From positions 558,001-622,000 of the forward strand of contig NZ_UGGU01000003.1 of NCBI RefSeq assembly GCF_900450765.1: DNA of 64,000 bases, read 5' to 3'. The position numbers and the translations under genes are program-made. Below, in pieces: positions 46,845-56,444 of this stretch; positions within the stretch are counted from its first letter, which is position 1; the number at the start of each line of letters is the position of its first letter. This DNA is from Fusobacterium necrogenes (lineage in GTDB: Bacteria > Fusobacteriota > Fusobacteriia > Fusobacteriales > Fusobacteriaceae). Below the pieces are notes generated by a model. That model worked only from the letters and a program-made list of their open reading frames with translations, did no database searches and was not told where the DNA came from.

Positions 46845-48098
46845 ATGAAAATATTAGTAGTTGGAAGCGGTGGAAGAGAGCATACTATCTGCTGGAAAGT
46901 AAGTCAAAATGAGAAAGTAGAAAAAGTATACTGTGCTCCAGGAAATGGTGGAACAGAGTTACTTGAAAAAGGAGAGAATGTAAACCTAAAAGGAGTAGAT
47001 GAGATTCTTGCCTTTGCTAAAGAGAATAAAATAGATTTAACTATCGTTGGAAGTGAGGAGCTTCTAGTAGATGGTATTGTAGAGAAATTCCAAGCTGAAG
47101 GATTAAAAATCTTTGGACCAGATAAGAAAGCTGCTCTACTTGAAGGGTCAAAAGCTTTTGCTAAAGATTTTATGAAAAAGTATGGAGTAAAAACAGCTGC
47201 TTATGAAGTATTTAAGGAAGCTGAAAAGGCTAAGGAATATATAAAAACTTGTGAGTTTCCTCTAGTGGTAAAAGCTAGTGGACTTGCTGCTGGTAAAGGG
47301 GTACTTATCTGCCAAAATCTTGAAGAGGCTCTAAAAGCAGTAGATGAGATAATGATAGATAAAGTATTCAGCAGTGCTGGAGAACAAATTGTAGTAGAGG
47401 AGTTCTTAGATGGAGTAGAGGCTTCAATCTTATCAGTTACTGACTCAAAGATTATCCTACCTTTTATCTCTGCTAAAGACCATAAGAAAATTGGAGAGAA
47501 AGAAACAGGATTAAATACAGGAGGAATGGGAACAATAGCCCCTAACCCTTATGTAACTAAAGAGGTATATGATAAATTTATAACTGAGATAATGAATCCC
47601 ACTCTTGAGGGAATAAAAGCAGAGGGAATGGATTTTGCTGGATTTATATTCTTTGGACTGATGATAACTGCTAAGGGAGTTTATCTTCTTGAGTACAATA
47701 TGAGATTGGGAGACCCAGAAACTCAAGTTGTATTACCATTACTTGAATCAGATTTTATAAATCTATTAGAAAGTGGAATAGATAGAAAGCTTTCTGAGAT
47801 AGATGTAAAATGGAGTAATAAATCAGCTTGTTGTGTAGTTCTTGCTTCAGGTGGATATCCAGAAAAATATAACAAAGATTATGAAATAACAGGTATGGAT
47901 AGTGTAGATAATATGTTATTTGTAGCTGGAGCTAAATTAGAAGATGGAAAACTTCTTACTAATGGTGGAAGGGTAATCAATGTGGTAGCTATTGGAGATA
48001 ACCTTGAAGAAGCTAGAGCAAAAGCTTACTCTGATGCTAAGAAAGTAAACTTTGAGAAGAAATACTTTAGAAAAGATATTGGAGTATTATATAGATAA
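46845..48098 (+). CDS. purD: GAR synthetase PurD
   Basis: 417 residues. VVGSGGREHTICWK, ATP-grasp core (AKDFMKKYGVKTAAY, GLAAGKGVLIC), MNTGGMGT-like LNTGGMGTIAPNP, and YNMRLGDPETQVVLPLL. SD AAGGAGAAG. Last gene of the pur operon. Confidence 0.97.
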   Translation: MKILVVGSGGREHTICWKVSQNEKVEKVYCAPGNGGTELLEKGENVNLKGVDEILAFAKENKIDLTIVGSEELLVDGIVEKFQAEGLKIFGPDKKAALLEGSKAFAKDFMKKYGVKTAAYEVFKEAEKAKEYIKTCEFPLVVKASGLAAGKGVLICQNLEEALKAVDEIMIDKVFSSAGEQIVVEEFLDGVEASILSVTDSKIILPFISAKDHKKIGEKETGLNTGGMGTIAPNPYVTKEVYDKFITEIMNPTLEGIKAEGMDFAGFIFFGLMITAKGVYLLEYNMRLGDPETQVVLPLLESDFINLLESGIDRKLSEIDVKWSNKSACCVVLASGGYPEKYNKDYEITGMDSVDNMLFVAGAKLEDGKLLTNGGRVINVVAIGDNLEEARAKAYSDAKKVNFEKKYFRKDIGVLYR

Positions 48099-48106
48099 AT
48101 TATAAT

Positions 48107-48146
48107 GGGAGTTGCAATATAAATTGTAACTCTCTTTTTTCTTTTT
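48107..48146 (+). terminator. Terminator of the pur operon
   Basis: GAGTTGCAAT (48109-48118) pairs with ATTGTAACTC (48123-48132), one G-T pair, then TCTTTTTTCTTTTT. Confidence 0.8.
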
Positions 48147-48238
48147 AAGGAGATAAAATTAAAAAAATATGATATAATATTTGATAATGTTAAGAAGATT
48201 TAACAACTATAGAATAAAGTTTTGGAGGGATTTATAAA

Positions 48239-48268
48239 ATGAAGGTATTTCGGCAGCATAATTTATGA
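48239..48268 (+). other. Nine-codon ORF ahead of the ECF operon
   Basis: Reads MKVFRQHNL, with GGAGGG 9 bases before the ATG. A TATAAT (48173-48178) lies upstream, with no good -35. It could be a leader peptide, or a chance SD-ATG pair; nothing further supports translation. Confidence 0.25.
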
Positions 48269-48314
48269 AAGAAAAATATTAAAATAAGAATAAAATAGAA
48301 AAGGATGCGAGATT

Positions 48315-48875
48315 ATGAATAAAAGAATATTATTTTTAACAATATCAGCAATGGGAATAGGATTAAATATAGTATTGGCCGTATTAGCTAAAACTTTTGC
48401 TATTCCATTTTTATTTTTTGATACTATTGGAACAATATTAGCTGGGGTACTCTTAGGACCATTTTTTGGAGGAGTAACAGGACTTATTACCAATGTTATA
48501 ACTTCAGTTGTAAATAATCCTGTGGAGCTACCTTATGCAATAGTAAATATGGTAATTGGTATATTTGTAGGACTAGTAGCTAAAAGATTTGCTTTTGATA
48601 TTAAGACTGCTCTAATAACAGGACTTATTTTATCAGTACTAGCTCCACTTATTGGAACACCTATTACTGTATATTTATTTGGTGGACTAGCAGGAGGAAC
48701 TTTGGATATCTTTGTAGGTTGGTTGGCTAAGAGTGGACAGAAGATATTTACGGCAGCTTTTATTCCAAGAGTATTGTCAAATATTATTGATAAGAGTGTT
48801 TCATGTATTATAGTTGCTTTAATAATTCAAAAATTACCTCAAAATATAAAAAGAGAGTTGAAAGAAAATGAATAG
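48315..48875 (+). CDS. ECF transporter S component (CD3073-like)
   Basis: 186 residues, about six membrane helices. The substrate-binding subunit of an energy-coupling-factor importer: FLFFDTIGTILAGVLLGPFFGGVTGLITNV and PVELPYAIVNMVIGIFVG, and the RVLSNIIDKSV tail. Pairing with the next gene matches the Clostridioides CD3073/CD3072 arrangement known to me. Substrate unknown. Its 3' end overlaps the next gene by 8 bases. Confidence 0.8.
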   Translation: MNKRILFLTISAMGIGLNIVLAVLAKTFAIPFLFFDTIGTILAGVLLGPFFGGVTGLITNVITSVVNNPVELPYAIVNMVIGIFVGLVAKRFAFDIKTALITGLILSVLAPLIGTPITVYLFGGLAGGTLDIFVGWLAKSGQKIFTAAFIPRVLSNIIDKSVSCIIVALIIQKLPQNIKRELKENE

Positions 48876-49398
48876 AGGGAGAAAAATTTTAATTATTTCT
48901 CACTGTATTCTAAACCAAAATTCAGTTGTTTTACCTTACGGAAGAGAGATGAAAGACTTTCAAGAGATGGTAAAATATTGTATGGAAAATAATATAGGGC
49001 TTGTACAACTTCCTTGTCCAGAGCTAAGACAGTTAGGACTTAAAAGATGGGGACACCTTAAGACACAATTAGATTATTCAGGATATAGAAACCAATGTAA
49101 AAATATTTTGTATCCTATAATTGAAGAGTTAGAGGATTACAAAGCCAATAGCTATGAAGTATTAGGAGTATGTGGAATAAAGGGAAGCCCTACTTGTGGA
49201 GTAAGTCTAACATGTGTGGGAGATTGGCAAGGGGAGGTCAATACCTATAAAAGTATAGAAGATGCTCAATCAAAAGTTAAGATGGTAGAAGAAAAAGGAA
49301 TACTTATGGAGATTTTTCAAGAGTTACTAGAGGAGAAGAGAGTAAAAATAAATTTCTTTGACTTTGATAATTGGAGGGAGAATCTTGATAGAGATTAA
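48868..49398 (+). CDS. TudS/DUF523-related putative desulfidase (CD3072-like)
   Basis: 176 residues. Three Cys placed as in DUF523/TudS enzymes, which hold a 4Fe-4S cluster and remove sulfur from thiouracil: Cys13 (SHCILN), Cys50 (LPCPEL), Cys110 (KGSPTCGVS). Encoded within an ECF transporter operon between the S component and the ATPases, so it may process what the transporter brings in. That link is an inference. Overlaps both neighbours. Confidence 0.78.
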   Translation: MNRGRKILIISHCILNQNSVVLPYGREMKDFQEMVKYCMENNIGLVQLPCPELRQLGLKRWGHLKTQLDYSGYRNQCKNILYPIIEELEDYKANSYEVLGVCGIKGSPTCGVSLTCVGDWQGEVNTYKSIEDAQSKVKMVEEKGILMEIFQELLEEKRVKINFFDFDNWRENLDRD

Positions 49399-50203
49399 AA
49401 ATATTGATTTTTCATATTATGAAAGAGAAGTATTTAAAAATTTCTCTTTAAAATTGGAAGATGGAAAATTTTATACTCTTTTAGGGAAAAATGGCTCTGG
49501 AAAATCCACATTGGTAAAACTTCTATTGGGAATAGTGAAGGTAAAAAGTGGAGAGATATTGGTAGATGGGAAAAATATAAATGATAATCTCTATGAAGTA
49601 AGAAAAAATATAGGAATGGTTTTTCAGAATCCAGATGAACAGATAGTTTCTGAAAGGATAGATGAGGAGTTAGCCTTTTCAATGGAAAACTATGGATACT
49701 CTTCTATGGAGATGAGAGAAAGAATAGAAGAGGTTTTACAAGAGATAAATCTTTTAGAAAAAAGGGATTTGAGAATATCTCAACTATCTGGAGGAGAGAA
49801 ACAAAGATTATGTATAGGTTCAGCTCTGATGTTAAAGCCAAAGGTTTTAGTATTAGATGAGGGAACTGCTATGCTAGATGAAAAAAATAGAGAGAATATA
49901 ATGGAGCTTCTGAAAAGATTGAGAGATAGAGGAGTAACGATTCTCTTAATTAGCCATCATTTAGATGAGCTAAAATATGTAGATGAAGTGATATATTTAA
50001 AAAATGGAGAACTATGGCAAGGAGATAGAGATAAGTTCTTAAAAGAGATTATTACGGGTAGTCTTGGAGAGAGTTTAGAACTTCCACCAAATTTCTATAT
50101 AGCTAGAGAGATTTTTAGAAGAAAAGGGATAGATATTAGCAAAAATCTTTTTAGTAGTGAGGAGGTGGCAGAGCATCTATGGAGATTAAGCTTGAAAAAG
50201 TAG
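49385..50203 (+). CDS. ecfA1: ECF transporter ATPase, first subunit
   Basis: 272 residues from TTG 49385 (behind GGAGGGAG), overlapping the desulfidase by 14 bases. Walker A GKNGSGKST (34-42), signature LSGGEKQR, Walker B VLVLDEGTAMLD. The DEGTAMLD form is typical of EcfA rather than the DEPTSALD of common importers. Pairs with the next ATPase. Confidence 0.9.
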   Translation: MIEIKNIDFSYYEREVFKNFSLKLEDGKFYTLLGKNGSGKSTLVKLLLGIVKVKSGEILVDGKNINDNLYEVRKNIGMVFQNPDEQIVSERIDEELAFSMENYGYSSMEMRERIEEVLQEINLLEKRDLRISQLSGGEKQRLCIGSALMLKPKVLVLDEGTAMLDEKNRENIMELLKRLRDRGVTILLISHHLDELKYVDEVIYLKNGELWQGDRDKFLKEIITGSLGESLELPPNFYIAREIFRRKGIDISKNLFSSEEVAEHLWRLSLKK

Positions 50204-50964
50204 GAGCTGGATTTACTAATGAATATCTAAAAGATATAGAGTTATATTTTTCAAATAATGAGTGGTGTTTTTTCATAGGGGAAACAGGAAGTGGAAAGTC
50301 TACACTACTTCAAACAGTAGCTTATTTGACAAAAATATTCTCTGGAAAGCTTACTTTCAATGGAAAAGAGCTAAAGGATAAAAGTACTTTAAGAGAGTTT
50401 AGAGATAAGGTTGGAGTGATGTTCCAATATACAGAGAAACAGTTTTTCTGTAATAGTGTAAAAGAGGAGATTACCTATACACTTAAGAGAAAGAAGGTTT
50501 CTGATGAAGAGATAGAGAAAAAATTAGAAAAGGTTTTAGAGCTTTTAAGTTTTCCTAGAGAGATACTATCTAACTCTCCTTTTGAAATAAGTGGAGGACA
50601 GAAGAGGTTTACTGCCCTTGCTTCAATACTAATCAATGAGCCAAAGATTTTGATACTAGATGAACCTACTGCTGGATTGGATATTGAAAATAAGAGAATA
50701 TTTTATTCAGTTTTAGAGAGATTAAAAAAATTTGGAACAATGATAATTCAAAGTTCTCATACATTAGAAGATGTCTTAAAATATGGAGAGAGAGTAATAA
50801 AATTAGAAAAGGGAAGAGTAATAAAAGATGGAAATCCTAAAAAGATTTTATTAGAGGAGAGAAGTGAGAGTACAGATATCTTTAGAATCTTATCTGAAAA
50901 AGGTATGGATTTAAGTGAGATGAACTCAATAGAGGAGTTATGTGAGGTGATGTTAAGTGAGTAA
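50179..50964 (+). CDS. ecfA2: ECF transporter ATPase, second subunit
   Basis: 261 residues. Walker A GETGSGKST, Q-loop MFQYTEKQ, signature ISGGQKRF, Walker B LILDEPTAGLD, switch in SHTLEDV. Overlaps ecfA1 by 25 bases and ecfT by 8. Confidence 0.9.
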   Translation: MEIKLEKVGAGFTNEYLKDIELYFSNNEWCFFIGETGSGKSTLLQTVAYLTKIFSGKLTFNGKELKDKSTLREFRDKVGVMFQYTEKQFFCNSVKEEITYTLKRKKVSDEEIEKKLEKVLELLSFPREILSNSPFEISGGQKRFTALASILINEPKILILDEPTAGLDIENKRIFYSVLERLKKFGTMIIQSSHTLEDVLKYGERVIKLEKGRVIKDGNPKKILLEERSESTDIFRILSEKGMDLSEMNSIEELCEVMLSE

Positions 50965-51661
50965 ATATGACCCAAGGACACTATTTTTTACAACATTTAT
51001 CTATATACTTCTTTTAGCAATGATGAGAAAATATAGTGATATAGCAGCACTTTTACCATTTTTGATAGGACATATTCTACTTTTCTCAATAAAAAAAGAG
51101 AATCTAAAAAGAGTTTTAAAATACTCTATAACACTTTTCTTATCTATTATCTTTATCAATTATTTTTTAATTGGAAGAGACTTAGAATATATAGTTGTAG
51201 GTGTATTTAGATTTTTAGGAATAATCTTTATAGCTGTTACTTTAGTTTCTTCAATAGATATTGATGAGATAGGATTTGTGATGGAGAGTTTTTTATCTCC
51301 ACTTAAAATTTTTAAAATACCAGTAAATTCCATAGCTGTAATCACTGCTCTTGGATTAAAATTTATTCCTCTGCTTCAAGAGGAAGGGCAGAGAATATAC
51401 TTAGCTCAAAAGGCTAGAGGACTAGATTTTGAATTGATGGGTATAGGAGAAAGAGTAAAAAGTGTAATTAATCTATTTTTTCCAGTGGTTGTATCTGGAA
51501 TACAAAAAGCCTTTCACATAGCTACTGCTATGGAAGTGAGAGGATATGGAAATGAGATGAAAAGAACAAGATTGAGAGAATATATTTTTTCTAAAAAGGA
51601 TTATTTATATATAAGCTTTATTGGAATCTTATTATTTATGAGAGTAATATTTATAGATTAG
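50957..51661 (+). CDS. ecfT: ECF transporter T component
   Basis: 234 residues, GTG start, about five membrane helices. The coupling motif is present near the end: AQKARG (about residue 155) and MEVRGYG (about 195), the two ARG-type motifs that link T component and ATPases. With no other S gene here, this looks like a dedicated (group I) ECF system. Confidence 0.9.
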   Translation: MSKYDPRTLFFTTFIYILLLAMMRKYSDIAALLPFLIGHILLFSIKKENLKRVLKYSITLFLSIIFINYFLIGRDLEYIVVGVFRFLGIIFIAVTLVSSIDIDEIGFVMESFLSPLKIFKIPVNSIAVITALGLKFIPLLQEEGQRIYLAQKARGLDFELMGIGERVKSVINLFFPVVVSGIQKAFHIATAMEVRGYGNEMKRTRLREYIFSKKDYLYISFIGILLFMRVIFID

Positions 51662-51711
51662 GACAAGAGAATTATTTTGGAGAAAAATAGTATAAATATT
51701 ATATTAAAATA

Positions 51712-51752
51712 AAGTCAAGAAAATATTATTTATATATTTTCTTGACTTTTTA
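51712..51752. terminator. Terminator of ECF operon, possibly bidirectional
   Basis: AAGTCAAGAAAATAT pairs with ATATTTTCTTGACTT, loop 7 bases, then TTTATAA. On the minus strand TTTATTTT follows, so it may also end the HTH-TPR gene. Confidence 0.8.
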
Positions 51753-51828
51753 TAAAGGTTAAAAACTTTTATTTATTAAGAAAGGGGAAGTATATTGTAT
51801 TCAAAACAAAAATTAAAAGTATAATAAT

Positions 51829-53070
51829 TTATATTTTAGTATTTAAAAATAATTCAATCTTTTTAGGTAGTTCATTAGGTAGAAATTTTTTATAGTAATT
51901 TAAAATTTTTAAAGAAACCTCATAATTAGCAGTATTTTTCAATAATTCTAAATATTCTAATTCAATACTTTGAACAGAATAAAAATCACTTTTATCTAGA
52001 ACTTCAAAAAGTTCTCCAATGATTTCTACTCTAAGGTTAAGGGAATCTTCTATATTTTTACCTATTACAAGAGCTTCCATATAATAGGATTTTGTATCTT
52101 TGATTTTACCTAGTCTTTTAGTACCTTTAGCAAGAGTATATAAAATATTAAGAGTTTCTAAAGTATTTCCAGTTACCTCATGTATAATAGATTTAGCTTT
52201 TTCATAGTATTTTTTTATTAAGTCATTATCAGAAGTAGTGAGTCCAATTTTGATAATTTCAGCATAAGCTAAACATTTTTCTTTGCTATTTCTACCTTTA
52301 GCAAGAGAGGAGTATTCTTTTATAGAATCAGCAATTTTATTTTGTTCTCTTAAAGCTCTAGCTAAAAGATTTCTAACGATATATATGGTTTCATCATTTT
52401 TACTTTTTTTATATAAAAAATTTATTATTTCTAGAGCTTCATCATACTCTTTTACATCTAAAAGAGCTTTAGCATATGAGTATTTTAATTTTTCGTTATC
52501 AATAGTTAGTTTTTCTTTAGGCAACCAAGATGAAAATCTTCTATATGTATAGATAAAGCCTAATGGATCTTTTATTTGTTCACACATATAGAACATATCT
52601 TGTAACTTTTCATGAAGATTTTGTATTTTTCTAACTCCATGAAAAGATTTTAGAAGGTATTCAATTGCAAGAAAATATCTTTTTCTTCTTTTAAAACGAA
52701 GATAAAGGTTTTCACAAAAGATTTCTCTTTCTTTAGGTTGGAGTTCATAGAGAGCTTCTTCTATAATCCATAAATTTTCATTACTAATATCAATTTCACT
52801 GATTAACATATTATTAAGAAATTCAATAGCTTGCTGTTCCTTAGATTTCATAAGTTCTTCTAAAGAAATTTTATCATTTATTCCTTTTTCTTTTAAAATT
52901 TTATGGAAATTTTTACAAAGTAATTTAGCAGTTTTTTCAGTTAAAGATCTCTTGCCAATTTCAATCATTCCTAAAAAAACGCGGGTAATATCTTCCCCTA
53001 CTAATTCTCCTTGGGTTATTTTATATTTTTTTCTCAATTTTAATAATTTTTCTTCTGGTGATAAAAACAT
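51829..53070 (-). CDS. HTH-TPR regulator (Rgg/PlcR-like architecture)
   Basis: 413 residues. The first 65 residues are a HTH_3-like domain (LKLRKKYKITQGELVGEDITRVFLGMIEIGKRSLT), though its recognition helix is poorly conserved. The rest is TPR-like helices (DEALEIINFLYKKS, ADSIKEYSSLAKGR, GKIKDTKSYYMEALVIGK). Such regulators often bind peptides; no peptide gene is seen beside it. Target unknown. Confidence 0.7.
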   Translation of the reverse strand: MFLSPEEKLLKLRKKYKITQGELVGEDITRVFLGMIEIGKRSLTEKTAKLLCKNFHKILKEKGINDKISLEELMKSKEQQAIEFLNNMLISEIDISNENLWIIEEALYELQPKEREIFCENLYLRFKRRKRYFLAIEYLLKSFHGVRKIQNLHEKLQDMFYMCEQIKDPLGFIYTYRRFSSWLPKEKLTIDNEKLKYSYAKALLDVKEYDEALEIINFLYKKSKNDETIYIVRNLLARALREQNKIADSIKEYSSLAKGRNSKEKCLAYAEIIKIGLTTSDNDLIKKYYEKAKSIIHEVTGNTLETLNILYTLAKGTKRLGKIKDTKSYYMEALVIGKNIEDSLNLRVEIIGELFEVLDKSDFYSVQSIELEYLELLKNTANYEVSLKILNYYKKFLPNELPKKIELFLNTKI

Positions 53071-53246
53071 CTTTCTCCCCCTATAAAATATGTAACTTCT
53101 AATATTATAAATATTATATAATAATTTTTTAAAAATGTATAGTATTTCAACATAACTATGACAAAAAAATGACTAAATATATAGTAATAGAATAAAAAAC
53201 TGTATAAATAGATAAATTGAATTTAGAAAATTAAAAAATTTTATAG

Positions 53247-53275
53247 TTGATATTTTAATTTTTAAATAATATAAT
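53247..53275 (+). promoter_or_regulatory. Promoter of the second Cof-type phosphatase
   Basis: TTGATA (53247-53252), 17-base spacer, TATAAT (53270-53275). Confidence 0.6.
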
Positions 53276-53306
53276 TAAATAAAAATATATAATAGGTGGA
53301 ATGAAA

Positions 53307-54104
53307 ATGAAAATAAAAGCAATTGCGGTAGACTTAGATGGAACATTATTAAATTCAAATAAAAAAATTTCTGATATAAATAAAAAAGTTTTGAAAGAAT
53401 TTGAAAAAAGAGGAGTAAAAGTATTTATAGTTACAGGAAGAACTTACATATCAGCTAAACCATATGCAGAAGAGTTAGATATAGATAGTTCTATAATAGC
53501 TTATAATGGGGCAAAGGTAGTAGATTATAAAAATAATAAAATACTTTTTAATTTACCTTTAAATGAAGAATATTCTAAAAGAGTAATAAAGCTTGGAAAA
53601 AGTAGAGGGTTTCATATAAATTTGTATCAAGATAATAAATGGTATGTAGAAGATATAGATAATGAAGAAACTAAATATTATGCTAATCATACAGGGCTTA
53701 CTCCAGTACAAAAATCTTTTGATGATTTTGATAATTATTTTATGACTAAGATAAGTATTCAGGATATGAGAAGTTCAGAAGAGTTCGATGAATTTTGTTA
53801 TGAAATAAAGAAATTATTTGGAAAAGAGGTATATACAGCAAAATCTCAAACTTTTCTTTTTGAAGTTTTAAATAAAGAGGTAAATAAGGGGATTGTTTTA
53901 GAAAAAGTCTTGAAATCTCATGGAATCTCTACTGATGAATGCGTTGCTTTTGGAGATGCTGATAATGATATAGAAATGTTACAGGTTGTAAAATATGGGG
54001 TTGCTATGGGTAATGCTAGTTTAGAGTTGAAAAGATTAGTAAATTATGTTACAGATACAAATGATGAGGATGGAGTAGCTAGATTCTTGAAAAAATATTT
54101 TTGA
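53307..54104 (+). CDS. Cof-type HAD-IIB family phosphatase
   Basis: 265 residues from ATG 53307, which is 7 bases from AGGTGG; the ATG at 53301 is too near. DLDGTLLNSNKK, VFIVTGRTYISAK, and FGDADNDIEMLQ. Similar in length and layout to the gene at 30220 but clearly diverged. Substrate unknown. Confidence 0.9.
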   Translation: MKIKAIAVDLDGTLLNSNKKISDINKKVLKEFEKRGVKVFIVTGRTYISAKPYAEELDIDSSIIAYNGAKVVDYKNNKILFNLPLNEEYSKRVIKLGKSRGFHINLYQDNKWYVEDIDNEETKYYANHTGLTPVQKSFDDFDNYFMTKISIQDMRSSEEFDEFCYEIKKLFGKEVYTAKSQTFLFEVLNKEVNKGIVLEKVLKSHGISTDECVAFGDADNDIEMLQVVKYGVAMGNASLELKRLVNYVTDTNDEDGVARFLKKYF

Positions 54105-54129
54105 CACATTTTTTTTATTATGATAAAAT
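54101..54129 (+). promoter_or_regulatory. Promoter of guaA
   Basis: TTGACA (54101-54106), overlapping the stop of the previous gene, 17-base spacer, TAAAAT (54124-54129). The leader to 54216 shows no purine riboswitch. Confidence 0.55.
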
Positions 54130-54215
54130 TTAAAACAGTTAGTATTTATTATTAAGTAAATTTTTTTAGTTTTCAACAGGGTATCAGCCCGTTTATATTA
54201 AATATGGAGGTTAAA

Positions 54216-55754
54216 ATGAAAGAAAATAGTATTATTATACTAGACTTTGGTTCTCAATACAATCAATTGATTGCTAGAAGAGTCAGAGAAATGGGGGTTT
54301 ATGCTGAAGTTGTTCCTTATTTTGAGCCTTTAGATAGAATACTTGCTAGAAAGCCTAAGGGAATTATCTTATCAGGAGGACCTGCTTCTGTATATCTAGA
54401 AGGAGCTCCTACAATAAGTAAAGAGTTATATCAACAAGGAATTCCAGTATTAGGCATTTGTTATGGGATGCAAATTACTACTCATTTAATGGGTGGAGAG
54501 GTAGCTAGAGCCGATAAACAAGAGTTTGGTAAAGCTGAATTGATAATTGATGATGTAAACAGTCCATTATTCCAAAATGTACCAAATAACTCTAAAGTTT
54601 GGATGAGTCATAATGACCATGTAACAAAAATGGCACCTGGATTTGTTCAAATAGGACATACAGATTCATGTGTAGCTGCTACTTACAATAAGGATATCAA
54701 TACTTATTGTATCCAATTCCATGCTGAGGTTACTCACTCAGAATATGGAACTCAAATCCTTAGAAACTTTGTATTTAATGTAGCTGGTTGTGAACAAAAC
54801 TGGTCTATGGGTAACTACATAGAAGAAACTATAAAAAATATTAGAGAGACAGTAGGAGATAAGAAAGTATTATTAGGACTTTCTGGAGGAGTTGACTCAT
54901 CAGTAGCTGCTACTTTAATTCATAAAGCGATAGGAGATCAACTAACTTGTATCTTTGTTGATACTGGACTTTTAAGAAAAGATGAAGCTAAAAAAGTAAT
55001 GGAGGTATATGGAGAAAACTTCCATATGAATATAAAATGTGTAGATGCTGAAGAGAGATTCCTTTCTAAATTAGCAGGGGTATCTGATCCAGAAGCTAAG
55101 AGAAAAATAATAGGAAAAGAGTTTATTGAAGTATTTGATGAAGAAGCAGCAAAACTTACTGATGTAGAATTCCTAGCTCAAGGAACTATTTATCCAGATG
55201 TTATTGAATCTATGTCTGTAAAAGGACCTTCTATGACAATTAAGTCACATCACAATGTAGGTGGACTTCCTGAAGATATGAAATTTAAACTTCTTGAGCC
55301 ATTGAGAGAACTTTTCAAAGATGAAGTAAGAAAAGTTGGAAGAGAGTTAGGAATTCCTGATCATATGGTTGATAGACATCCATTCCCAGGACCTGGACTT
55401 GGAATTAGAATTTTAGGAGAAGTTAGTAAAGAAAAAGCTGATATCTTAAGAGAAGCTGATGATATATTTATCGAAGAGTTAAGAAAAGCTAATTTATATA
55501 ATAAAGTAAGCCAAGCTTTCGTAGTGCTATTACCAGTAAAATCAGTAGGAGTAATGGGAGACGAGAGAACTTATGAGTACACAGCTGTTTTAAGATCTGC
55601 TAATACAATAGATTTTATGACTGCTACTTGGTCTCATTTACCATTTGATTTCTTAGAAAGAGTATCTAATAGAATTTTAAATGAAGTTAAAGGAATTAAT
55701 AGATTAACTTATGATATCTCTTCTAAACCACCTGCAACTATCGAGTGGGAATAG
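54216..55754 (+). CDS. guaA: GMP synthase (glutamine-hydrolysing)
   Basis: Converts XMP to GMP. 512 residues from ATG 54216, behind ATGGAGG (an in-frame ATG at 54204 is part of that SD). Class I amidotransferase with GICYGMQ (Cys82) and FHAEVTHS; the ATP loop GLSGGVDSSVAA; the C-terminal dimerisation domain with TAVLRSANTIDF and SKPPATIEWE. Normal size. Confidence 0.97.
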   Translation: MKENSIIILDFGSQYNQLIARRVREMGVYAEVVPYFEPLDRILARKPKGIILSGGPASVYLEGAPTISKELYQQGIPVLGICYGMQITTHLMGGEVARADKQEFGKAELIIDDVNSPLFQNVPNNSKVWMSHNDHVTKMAPGFVQIGHTDSCVAATYNKDINTYCIQFHAEVTHSEYGTQILRNFVFNVAGCEQNWSMGNYIEETIKNIRETVGDKKVLLGLSGGVDSSVAATLIHKAIGDQLTCIFVDTGLLRKDEAKKVMEVYGENFHMNIKCVDAEERFLSKLAGVSDPEAKRKIIGKEFIEVFDEEAAKLTDVEFLAQGTIYPDVIESMSVKGPSMTIKSHHNVGGLPEDMKFKLLEPLRELFKDEVRKVGRELGIPDHMVDRHPFPGPGLGIRILGEVSKEKADILREADDIFIEELRKANLYNKVSQAFVVLLPVKSVGVMGDERTYEYTAVLRSANTIDFMTATWSHLPFDFLERVSNRILNEVKGINRLTYDISSKPPATIEWE

Positions 55755-55834
55755 TTTTTAATCTAAGATTGGGTTTGTTGCGTTAGTTTAGGTTAAAAAA
55801 GGCTCAGATAGTAAAATAACAATTTAAAAATTTG

Positions 55835-55867
55835 CCCCTAGTAACTTAACTAGGGGTTTTTATTTTT
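55835..55867 (+). terminator. Terminator of guaA
   Basis: CCCCTAGT pairs with ACTAGGGG, loop 6 bases, then TTTTTATTTTTT. Confidence 0.9.
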
Positions 55868-56156
55868 TCTAAATATGATATAATGTAAAAAATATAAAAA
55901 GAGATGTGGAAAATGTCAGAGCAAGAGTTAGAAAAGAATTTAAAAAAGGATTACTTCAACAGATGTTTGTATAATTAATAAAAGAATAGAGGAAAGATAT
56001 GATAGAAAATGAAAAAGCAAGATTAGGGCTTTCATATGATGCTAGTTATGATAAAAATTTTTGAAATAAAGTGTGAAAAGTTGTATTGGAAGTTATTTTA
56101 ATAATTGAGAATTAATTTTAAAGAGCAAAACTTTTAAAAAGAAAAAAGGAGAGAGT
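55868..56156 (+). pseudogene. Gap with probable remnant of a sugar O-acetyltransferase
   Basis: No full gene. A 22-codon ORF beginning at 55999 reads MIENEKARLGLSYDASYDKNF and then a stop. The order E-K, G-L, YDASYD resembles the N-terminal cap of maltose/galactoside O-acetyltransferases, but the hexapeptide-repeat body is absent and the next frame is broken. An upstream 21-codon ORF (about 55914) is unrecognised. The resemblance is short, so the call is weak. It marks the left edge of the accessory region. Confidence 0.3.
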
Positions 56157-56429
56157 ATGAATAGATTATACTATATAGAATTTTCACATGTAATTATTTT
56201 ACAAGAGGTTGAAATAGGAATGGAAACAGAGGATAGTTTAGTAACAGCTTTAGGTTGTTCATTAAATAAGATTCCTAAGAGATTTTTAGCTGATGACTAT
56301 TCTTATTACAATGGAAATATCTGTATATTTAGAAGGAGTAAAGAGGAGCTTTTAGTAGCTTTTAGAAAGTATAAAGAGAGTATTTTAAAAAATATAGCTG
56401 AGATAGAAAAAGAATTAAGTGTAAAATAA
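56157..56429 (+). CDS. Small hypothetical protein
   Basis: 90 residues. ATG behind AAAGGAGAGAGT, good SD. Likely alpha-beta: RLYYIEFSHVIILQEVEIGM, DYSYYNGNICIF, then a charged helix (EELLVAFRKYKESILKNIAEIEKEL). No family recognised. No convincing promoter of its own. Confidence 0.55.
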   Translation: MNRLYYIEFSHVIILQEVEIGMETEDSLVTALGCSLNKIPKRFLADDYSYYNGNICIFRRSKEELLVAFRKYKESILKNIAEIEKELSVK

Positions 56430-56444
56430 AAATATAAAAGTAAA

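Noticed and set aside
54130-54215. A purine riboswitch in the guaA leader
   Set aside because: The leader has a short GGG/CCC hairpin but no P2/P3 loop motifs or J2/3 of the purine class.
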